A DNA stretch of 64,000 nt from Thereva unica (taxonomy: Eukaryota > Arthropoda > Insecta > Diptera > Therevidae): contig OX465282.1 of assembly GCA_949987705.1 (NCBI GenBank), forward strand, positions 64,725,922-64,789,921, written 5' to 3'. Positions within the stretch are counted from its first letter, which is position 1. Every line of letters begins with the position of its first letter. Position numbers and translations under genes: made by a program. The notes under the pieces were generated by a model that saw only the letters and a program-made list of their open reading frames with translations, was not told the DNA's origin and searched no databases. Positions 20,890-30,800 of this stretch are shown here, piece by piece.

Positions 20890-20979
20890 TATGTGTGACG
20901 GAATGTGGGGTGGTTAGCTGCCAAGCAGAAGCTGGTGCTCATGAGTAAATGGTTGTGGCTGTGAGTACTAGCTTTGGGG

Positions 20980-21250
20980 TAGTATTATCAAGGTTTCTTC
21001 CGAATCCCGTGCGGATCCCAATTTGGAAAGCTCATTACTCCACCATGGAGTTCCTATTGCGTCCTTCCCATCAGAACGGGACAGTTAATCTTATAAGCAA
21101 AAGTAACGCCTCTTAAAGAAAGTCCACTAATATTTCCACATCCATCATAGACTTAATTGAGTTTATGGAACCCTCCAATACACTGCCAGTTGTGCGATTC
21201 GCGCGTGCCCTTCTTATTTCCAAGATCTCATCCACCCTGAAGTGGCCTGA
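20980..21250 (-). pseudogene. endonuclease-RT linker of an R1/LOA/Jockey LINE
   Basis: Minus-strand text contains YKINCPVLMG followed, after a frameshift, by PWWSNELSKLGSARDSEE. The order CP...PWW..EL..L is a hallmark of the linker just before the RT domain in Jockey/R1/LOA proteins. It is in the same orientation as 19390-19840 and is likely part of the same dead copy. Sequence upstream to about 21560 may be its endonuclease but is too decayed to assign. Confidence 0.5.
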
Positions 21251-23289
21251 ACACGACACGACGACTCGTTTGAGAACTCCCAGCTACACGCCACGTCTTC
21301 TACACGCCACGCCTAAAGCTTGAGTCCTCAGCATCTAGTATGAAGTCACGAATTAAGTAGGATTGCTCCATTGTCAATTTGTCTTGGGGGAGTTTCCCGG
21401 AATCACTGTGGTAGAAAGCCCGGCTAATTTATCCCGGTAGGAGGGTCCTTTGGCTCTTCCTTTTCTTATTCTATGATTTTTGCTCCCCTGGAGAGTTCTC
21501 TGACCACTCCCGTTTATGCAAGCACACCAGATGGGCCCGGCGGGGTACAGATTCCTCTATAAGGCATAGGAACTGGTGCTGCCAATTTTCTTGTGGGTCA
21601 AAAAACTTTGGGCAAACGGGTGGCAGTCTGGCTTAGCTTTCCATTTCCACAAGGGCCACCTTCTTTTGGAGGCGCCAATTATTTTTTTCTTGCTACGTTG
21701 TACTGTCATACCGACAATCTTGGCAAGTAGTCTTTCTAGTATTTCTTCAACAATATTACCGCCAGTTGCCGGATCTCTCTCCAGCTCTGACCTGGTGAGC
21801 CCAGTGAATTTATAAGTTTTCTGAGAGATTTAATCAATTTAATTTTCCTAACTGTAGAATCTTTACCAAGGTACAGTATTACTGTCGCAATTTTCTTCTT
21901 ATTAAAGAGTGTGAAAACATTTAAAAAAATAACTATTTGTCAGTTGATCTCCACATAAAACTGTCTGTCAGTAACGCTGTGCCGTCTAAAGGCCAGGTTA
22001 CTCTAAGCTTTGTGCTTGTTGTTGTTCCTCCCATCGTTTGCCGTTGGTGGTTTCCTATTATCAGGACTCACTGTTTTACGATATTTTCCGATACGATAGT
22101 TTAAACGATATTTTCCTTATTTGAATTACTGCTGCATTATGAGCCATCATGCAGGACGTGTTAGACCTTTTATGTGTTATTTATAATCCTATTACTATGT
22201 CTGGGATGCTACCAATAATCTAGCCATATTGATTCATTGACATTCCCAAGATTGACTGCACCTCTCCACCGTCGTTGCTAGGTAATTGTTGGAAAGGTAT
22301 CCGCACAGGTTATATTGTGAAACTGATACTTGCACAATCATACATTGACCTGTCTTTTTGTCATTTTTTCGTCATATTATTTGATATACTAATTAATATT
22401 AATTTTTTTTTTCAATTATAAAAGTATTATCTTTCTAAAATTAAAGGAATTCCTTGAAATTTAATGGGATCCCAAATAAAAGGAAACCCAGCAAAATGTT
22501 TACAACTTCCAATTTAAAGTCGTGTTATCTTGTGCCTTAAAATAAAATTTCTTTTCAATGACTGGAAATATAATTTTATTTTTGGTTTCGAATTCTTGTC
22601 TTATCTTGCCCCAATACGACCTTTTGTTTCTTATCATATCTCCCCTGAAGTTTTATCTCGTGAAAAAATGTCGCCCGTAAAAATTGATTTAATTAGTAAA
22701 ATGTTTACTGAACCGTTTCCTTTCTACTCCATGGTCGTAATTTTGCAATATTTGTTGTAGTTTTTATTTTCACATTTTATATTCACGAGCAATTTTTTTA
22801 AAGCTTTTAAATAATTAACAAATAGACACCGGATTTGCTAAAAAGGTGCTAAAAAAGTACGAAAACTTCTTATTCAGATCTTGAACGTGATTATGATTCA
22901 CCTTTTAATTGCAGGTATTTGCTTTCGTAATTTATTCGCATAGACAGGTTGTTAACGGTATTTCCCTAGTGCACTTGCGCTTATAGGCCAGGCGGTGAAG
23001 TATATTTTCTTCTAAGAGTTGGAGAAAAAAAAAAACATTGACACTGATATCTTTTTTTAATTTGTTCATTGGATAGTGTACCCGAAAAGTTATCACTCGG
23101 CGGAGGGTTAATCCCACCAAAAAACACCCCCTAAAAGACAAAAATCCATTTTTCGCTAATATATCTTACACAGTGAGTCTTATGATGAAAGAGTGTTTAC
23201 AAAGTTTGTAGATTATACGATTACCTACAAAAGAGGTTTATACATTATCCGGTACGAATCCGCATTTATGAGATATCGCTGTTTTAAAT
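21251..23289. other. unassigned sequence
   Basis: 21251-21560 may be decayed LINE endonuclease on the minus strand. From 21560 to 23289 I see no gene or repeat family. An open frame at 22530-22760 and others are short and featureless. Confidence 0.25.
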
Positions 23290-24655
23290 TATTATTATTA
23301 TTATTACTTATTAATTTAATACAGGAGTGAGTACACAAGACTTTCAGCTTTTAGAGTAACAGAAAAGAAAACATAAATATATAAAAATTGGGAACTTAAT
23401 AACCTTAACTAGATAATTACACAAATTAATTAAAAATATTTCTGTGATCATAAAAGCATAGAAGAAAGAAAAATTAGATAGACTGAAGAAGAGAAAATTA
23501 AGAGGAGGAGAGAAAAATAGATGCTTGCTTTTTGAACGCCGCGACTTATTATTTGCACCACGTAAGGAAGGCTATTCCAAAGCCTAATAGCATGCACAAA
23601 AAAAGGAGCGAGTACCAATTGGGGACAAATGGGCAGGAATAAGAAATTTAATTCATCTAGTGGAGTGCAAGGGAGAAAAGAAATCAGATAGGTAACAAGG
23701 ATAGTTTATAATTAATAGCAATGCCAAGATTATTGACACAGTCAACGAAGGGAAGAGGAACATTATTAAGGAATATGTTAGGAATATTGTCCAGGGACAG
23801 AGTGGGACGTCTAAGGACGAGAGCTTTGCACGTATTAGGATTTAATTGAAGGGAATTGGATGAACTCCACTGATTTATTTGGAACAGAATATTATTAAAA
23901 TCTGAGATACAAGATCTAATCTGACTAGGAGGACAAGAGGTATACAACTGGAGAAGGAACAACGTTGGATAACAGATATGACATCATTAACATATAATGA
24001 GAAAAGAAGGGGACCAAGAATTGAACCTTGTTGAACCCCCAAAGGTACTGGTACAAAAGAAGACACAGTACCATTATGACGCACACACTGAAGCCGATTA
24101 GATAGACGAGATGAGAAAAGTCGAATAGCAGAAGAAGAAAAACTATAGAATGCACTAAGCTTGTAGAGCAAAAGAGAGTGAACTACTGAGTCAAACGCTT
24201 TTGAGAAATCAAGAAGAACTAGTATTGCTATGTCTCCCTGATCTAGAACTGAGCGAAGATCAGAAGTTACTTTCAATATAGCAGTTTCGCAACTGTGTTT
24301 TTTACGGAAGCCAGATTGGAATTTAGAGAGGAAGTTATTCGATTCGAGATAGCGCATGATCTGAGTGAAGAGAGTTTTCTCAAAGAATTTGGCTAGGAAG
24401 GGAAGAATACTGATAGGGCGATAATCTTTTAAATCTACGGGTGAGGATTTCTTTGGTAACGGTATCACAACAGACTTTTTAAAAAGCTGGGGTACTCGGG
24501 AAGTTGTCAGACAATAATTGAAGATATGCGTGACAGTTCCTACAATTAGGGGAGAAATCAGCTTGACAAAACGGGCAGACATTTCATCGCAACCAATGCA
24601 GTTAGATGAGATGGACAGCAAAGTATCCAGAACTTCGCAGGAGTCCACACAACGG
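23290..24655 (-). pseudogene. CR1/L2-like LINE reverse transcriptase, 5'-truncated, with (TAA)n tail
   Basis: A long minus-strand frame gives CDEMSARFVKLISPL, KKSVVIPLPKKSSP, DLKDYRPISILPFLAKFFEK, FQSGFRKKHSCETAILKV, LVLLDFSKAFDSV and PLGVQQGSILGPLLFSLYVN. These are RT fingers and palm blocks 1-4. After a frameshift near 23940 it continues as LYTSCPPSQIRSCISDFNN and ALVLRRPTL, the post-palm region. The catalytic F/YADD is lost at the frameshift. The 3' end is marked by a TAA microsatellite (TTATTATTATTATTA on the plus strand, about 23291-23306). At the 5' side it joins an RTE-type endonuclease near 24650. Confidence 0.85.
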
Positions 24656-25280
24656 ACTTCTACATCGATATCGTGGTATTGCGAGCGCCGCGAATTTGTT
24701 GAGCCACGTTGAAGATTATTAATTCGGGTCGAGGTATTATATCCAACGTATGTTGAGAGCAGATCGTAATATTCGTCCTTGTCTCGTCCGAGCTGGCCTC
24801 GGTTGGCGCATAAACGGATATGATATGAGCCTTGATCGTTCCACCGATAGTTATAATCGCCAAACGCTCGGATATCAGTTGGAATGCGATCACGCTTCTG
24901 GCAGCCCGTCGATCGACCATAAAGCCGTCGCCGGCCTCCCATCTCTCACCACCGGAATAGTAAAGCGCCATCGTTTCGTCGGTTGCTGGCAGGACGATCG
25001 TGAATGTCCCGCATCCGGTAAGTCGTAATTTCGATAGCGCAGCAACTGATATTTTGCACTTCAACAATTCCATTGCTATGATTTCTTTTTGATCGACGTG
25101 ATGTCCTGTTCGTACATTCCACGCGAATTTCCATTTTCGGTGTGACTAATTTGTGTGTTCGCGTTCGGCCAGTAACCCACTTCTCACCAGCATCCCTAGT
25201 CCCCAGCGCTGGCGCATCGGTTGCCCCGCATGCAGTAGCATTACTTCGTGAATAGTTAGCTCGTGAATCCATGCGGTTTC
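24650..25280 (-). pseudogene. RTE-type LINE endonuclease fragment
   Basis: Minus-strand frames give KISVAALSKLRLTGCGTF, DETMALYYSGGERWEAGDGF, MVDRRAARSVIAFQLISERL and TIKAHIISVYAPTEASSDET. These fit the apurinic-type endonuclease domain of RTE-like LINEs (AL.E.R..G.G....Y..LYYSG......GVGF...I..RL..I.......I.VYAPTE). The catalytic glutamate position reads AALSKLRL, so it is substituted. The lower part (24650-24830) is similar to 35340-35400 and 35695-35820, so this is the same family as 33480-35830 with an internal deletion of roughly 300 bp. Several frameshifts are present. Confidence 0.8.
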
Positions 25281-27508
25281 TTGCTTATTTTCTTCGGTTT
25301 TTCCGATTTTGGTAAATTCGGCAGGTTGACCATCGTCCTCCTTTCACACCCTGGACTTGAGACGGCGGAGTTCAATGTTTCGAACTTGTAGCCAAGTTAA
25401 AATTAACACGGAATTGCAAATATGTACATGGCACAATAGAGTGAAATTTAAGTTTAAACTGAAAAATGAAAATTATTGTCTTTCATGTAAACATTCTGAA
25501 AACATCCTGTACCCACAAAACTAACTTATTTGCACCTAAGAAAACGCCAGCTATTTTTTATTATTGGTATAGATCTTAAAAGATGTTCAAATTAGAATTT
25601 TATGCAAATGCTTCTTCCATTGAGGGCCCAAAATACTGGAACTAGCAAATTACGTTGGCCTTCCTACAACCCACTCAAAGATGAGTTATTAATTAAATCC
25701 GTTTAATCGAAGACTTCATCAACAAAAGACGGAAACATGTTCGAAGTTAATACTCCCGTCCTTTGTTTCAAAATATAATTGGAATTAATGTAAACCATTT
25801 AATGGGTCTTAATAAATCTTATTTTTCATTATAGGGGCACATTAAAATATTCCATCCAAAGATAGGTACATTACTGCCGGATGCGAACAAAACGCCCTTG
25901 ATGTGAAGTAACTTGATTGCCGTGAGTCACATATCTCGATACGTCGATTGAGCTATTACAGAAACGCAATGGACCATCAAAATTAGTGAATGCTCATATT
26001 CTGTGCAAATAGAGGTGTAAGGAATAAAATTTAACATGTAATAATGCCGTTCTCCATTCGAATATGATTTTATGTTATAAGTATACTTTATGCCCTAAGT
26101 ATTTTTGACTAACGATTTCTTGGGTTAACTCGACCCATTCCCATCTCAAAGCGTTGTTGCTAGAGTGGGAATCATTTATCTTTCAGTTCACGACCGATAG
26201 TTTGCTGCTGGACTCGGATTTGTATGGAAGACAAATTCTGGTCACAAATTTCTTTGGACGATGCTGCAAAACTACAGATGTAAGCAGGACCATTTACACA
26301 CCCAGTGCTAACGATCCAGAGGCGCTTAGCTTTCGCGTAGCCGTAGACACAAGCCAGACAGTTTTTTCCCGGCTATCTGTGGCAGTTTGCGGACTCATGC
26401 GGAGCCATAATATATATGGCCAGTGTGCATTTAGAATTTTTCATTCCTTCATTAAAGAAATGTGATAACCTCTCACTACCAACGTTATTGTGTCAAAGGT
26501 TAATTGCTTGCCCTCGTACTTGGTTGATAAATTGAAAATACTGGATTATGGTTTAAAAAGCGAGTGCGGGGCTGCCTTGAATAATTACTTTCTTGCGCAA
26601 ACAGAACAGGCGAGCATCAATTTTGTTGAGTGTTTTTCGATGAAGAATGGCTGTGAATATTCGTGGTTTCAGGCTGGCAGTGATGGATCTTTGGTCTCAA
26701 TCTACATGGAATTTCTCTTGTAACAGAATCAAGGCGTTTCTATCTAATTCTAATAGGGGATGAAACTCGGCCAACAGGCATTATGCTAAGTAAAAGTTTT
26801 TGCAATTTTTCAAATTTAATACAATTTATAATTAATCAAAGGAATATAAACTGTTTCCCTCGACTTTTGAAGTTTCGCACATGTCTTACACCTAATTATT
26901 ATAATTTAATCTACAATTATAGCGAGCACTCCGTAGAGAGCAGTTTGTTTATTCTGAAATGAACTTGAAAGTTAACTTTAATACTAACAATTATTTCACG
27001 GAGGAATAAAAAAATTAAACATATTTCCAATTCGAAATATTTTGTACCGTGACAGTAAGAAGTGGTCATTGAATTAGGTTTGGTCTATGCTTATCAACTT
27101 CAATTCTGAAAAAATGAAATTAATTGAACAGAAAAACACACAAAAATAAAACTCACAGAGGGAGCCCGCATAACGTAGTACTCTTATAACGAGAACTAAA
27201 AACCTGCTCCCAATAATGGTATTAACAAATTACTGGAAAATTTCATTAGCTTTTTTAAATTCATTCGAATTTTGTTTTTACTGTTTTCAGGAAAAAATTG
27301 CTTATTTGAAGTGTATACACGGGGAAAGTACATATTTTTATATTGCATAACTAATTGAATAACTTTAAAAGGATATTTCACGTATAATATCAATAATTGA
27401 ATAACGCAATCTTTCTAGTGATATTTTGAGTGAAAAGTTTAATAAATAAAAAGATTCGGCAACTCTATTATATGTATGTAAAATTTTAGATAGATTGTTT
27501 AAAAATAT
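25281..27508. other. unassigned sequence upstream of the BEL element
   Basis: 25281-25390 may be the 5' leader of the RTE endonuclease fragment. Two plus-strand open frames, 26154-26465 (103 codons) and 26490-26723 (77 codons), are adjacent but show no domain, signal peptide or splice support. Nothing else is recognised. Confidence 0.25.
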
Positions 27509-27790
27509 TGGATAATTTTAAGTAGTTTCTTTTGTAAAAATCTAAGTATGCTGGATAATTGTAATAGTTCTTTTTTTGTAAAAATCCAAGTATGCATTGA
27601 CAAAAAAAAAATAAATTTTTCCTTAGAGTTTCACGTCTAAGTTTTCAGTTGTTAATTTTTCACCGTTCGTGTCGGTCATGTTTCAATCGAGATATTTTAA
27701 TTAAACTTGTTTTTAACTTAAATTAATAAATCAATTATAACTCAGATTATTATTATAGTTTTTCAATTGAAGCCATTTTCGCGCTAAACA
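27509..27790 (+). repeat. 5' LTR of the BEL/Pao element
   Basis: The LTR starts TG and ends CA. Its first 87 bases are a tandem duplication: 27509-27551 and 27552-27595 both run from TGGATAATT to AAGTATGC with a few differences. An AATAAA motif lies at about 27609-27615 and could serve as a polyadenylation signal. Confidence 0.95.
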
Positions 27791-27793
27791 TTT

Positions 27794-27812
27794 TGGTGAC
27801 CCCAAAGTGATT
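27794..27812 (+). other. primer-binding site, tRNA-Trp-like
   Basis: TGGTGACCCCAAAGTGATT begins three bases after the LTR. From memory it matches the complement of the 3' end of eukaryotic tRNA-Trp (TGGTGACCCCGACGTGATT) at 17 of 19 positions. A comparison with this genome's own tRNA genes would settle the primer. Confidence 0.65.
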
Positions 27813-27859
27813 GCCGTACGGAGAGCTTTCACATAAATAAAATAAAACAAAAAAACAAA

Positions 27860-30800
27860 ATGGCGAGTTTAAAAACTTTAAAGACTAAGCGAGCATCGGC
27901 AAAAGGCTCGCTAACTCGCGTCAAGACCTTTCTGGAAACCACAAAAAATCCTCTCATCGAAGAACTGGAATGCAGACTATCTGTGTTAGAAACATGTTTC
28001 ACACAGTTAGTTGCTATCCAGGATGAGATCGATAGCCATGATGAAGCTGCAGATGCTGATAAAGGCCAATTGGGAGAAATCGAAGACAACTATTACCAGG
28101 TCAAAGCCAATTTATTGGCGAGAATAGCAAAACTGGAAAAGGAGAAAGCTGTTCATTCGCAGCCCACAACAAAAGAAGTAGAGAGCCTCAATCAACAATT
28201 TTGTTTGCCACCCAAAGTGCATTCCTCTCATCTACCTAAAGTTCAATTGCCAATGTTTTCTGGTAATTGCGTGGAATATACCAACTTTATCAACACTTTT
28301 CAGTTAGTCGTCGTCAACGATCAAAATCTTACCGAAACAGAAAAATTCTTGCATTTAAGAACATGTTTAACAGGTGAGGCTTTTCAAGCAATCGCAGCGT
28401 TGGAAATTACCGATGCGAATTTCCTTGAAGCGATGAAACTGCTCCACAGCAGATACGGGAATAAAACAATAATTTTTGAAGCTCATGCAACAAAGTTATT
28501 CAACATTCCTACCACAGCAAAAAGTAGCGCTATGCAGCTTCGAAACACTATTGATACAATTAACGTTCATTACAGCGCTCTAAAATCTTTAGGTTCTACC
28601 AACGATATCCTAAATGCGATTCTTGTTCATTTAGGTAAACAAAAAGTGGATCGAGCCACATTGGTAAAGTGGGAGGAATCACTAGGATACGAAAACCTTC
28701 CCACTTGGGAAACATTTTCCAATTTCATCAATCTAAGATGTCAATATTTAAGCAGTCGCGACAGTGCCGATCATAGTAAACCCATAGACGTAGCCGCTAA
28801 AGGGAGCCACCATCGTCGAACTGCCTTGACAACTTTCCTTACTAACTCAAAATGTTTGAAATGTAAAAGTTCTCAACACTTCATCTCTAAATGTCCGTCG
28901 ATTTTGAACCTGGCAGCAGTTGATAGGTTTTTAGAAATAAAGAAAATGGGTTTGTGTATTAATTGTTTACGAAACGGGCATTCAGTCAAAGATTGTAAAT
29001 CCTCCAAATGTAGAGTCTGTTTGTCACCTCACCATACAATTTTGCATCGATATGATATGTCAACTTCGCTTTCACAGCAAGTTCCCGAAAACCAAAATTT
29101 GAATACTATAGCTCAAGATTATAAAAATTCATCAAGTTTGCATTCAACCAGAGCTTTAGAAATCGATCAGATAATACTGGCTACGGCCTTGGTTCACGCT
29201 GAGGATGAGGATGGGCAAGACGTTCCTGTACGAGTCCTATTAGATTCAGCTTCCCAGTCAAACTTCATCACGGAAGCGTTGTCTCAAAGGCTAAATTTAC
29301 CAACAAAAAATATTGATACAGAAGTAAACGGTATAGGCGGCCGACGGTCACGAGTGAGGTCCAGCACGTCTGTTACTATTAAATCACGAATCAACGACTT
29401 TGTTACTACAATAGATACCTTGTTAATTCCTACCATTACTACTTCGAAACCTGAATCTCAAATTGACTATCATAATTGGAAAATACCTAACAACATTCAA
29501 CTAGCAGATCCAACATTCTATAAACCGCAAGGAATAGATGTTTTGTTAGGAGCTGAAGTTTTCTATAAACTTCTTGGGGCAGGTCGGATCCAGTTAAACG
29601 ATAAATTACCAATACTGCAAGAAACCGTGTTTGGCTGGATCGTAGCCGGTAAGCTTCTAACTTGCAAATCTAAACATCGGGCAATTAGTAACCTTATAGT
29701 GAACACAGCAGTGGGAAATCAAGAGAATACTCTATCGCAACAACTTGAACAATTTTGGACCCTGGAAGAGGTCGAACCAGCAGCTCCTCATTGGACACAA
29801 GAACAGATTATGTGCGAACATCACTTCATAAATACTACATCTCGTGCAGAAGATGGAAAATTTGTAGTTAGACTTCCATTCAAGCACAATCATAATGGTT
29901 TAGGTGAGTCTCGTACTAGAGCACTTCGAAGTCTAGCACGTGTAGAGCGGTTGCTTGGGCAGGATGATAACCTGAAAAAACAATACAACGATTTCATGCA
30001 AGAATATGAAGATTTAGGGCACATGAGTAAAGCAAACATTCCTGATTCAAACATAAAGTATTTGATTCCCCACAGAGGCGTTTTACGACCCGATAGTTCA
30101 ACGACGAAATTGCGCGTTGTCTTTAATGCTTCATGTCCTACAAGCAACAAGATCTCTTTGAACGATATGCTGATGGTCGGTCCAACGATTCAGCCCGAGC
30201 TCTATGACATTATGATAAAGTTTCGCTCATACAAATATGGACTGACTGCAGACATAACAAAGATGTACCGCCAAGTATGGATACATCCTGATGATCGACA
30301 ATATCTTGGAATCTTATGGCGTACGGATTCAACCAAACCACCGACAACATACATTCTCAATACCGTCACATACGGAACTGCCTCCGCGCCATTTCAAGCC
30401 ATCCGTTGCTTAAAGGAATTAGGCTCTCAATGTGCTGATGAGTTCCCCATGGCGTCTGATGTTTTGCAAAATAGTTTTTACGTTGATGACATGATAGCAG
30501 GTACGGATACCTCAGAGCAACTCGTTGAGTTAAAAAGTCAAGTTCAAAAAGCTTGTTTGTCAGCAGGATTCCAGCTTAGAAAATGGACATCAAACAACAT
30601 TGAATTCATTAAATCGATTCCGGAAGATGAAAGGGAAAAATGCACAAAATTCGATAAGTCAGAAGTCGTGAAGACATTAGGAGTGATTTGGGATCCACGT
30701 GAGGATGAATTTCGATTTACATGCAATTTAAACGCTATTTCGGATAAATTTACTAAGCGGGCAGTTTTGTCTGGAATTTCATCTCTATTCGACCCTTTAG

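Noticed and set aside
26154..26723. Two adjacent open frames (103 and 77 codons) as a host gene.
   Set aside because: No recognisable domain, no splice support, and lengths are within what chance gives in this composition.
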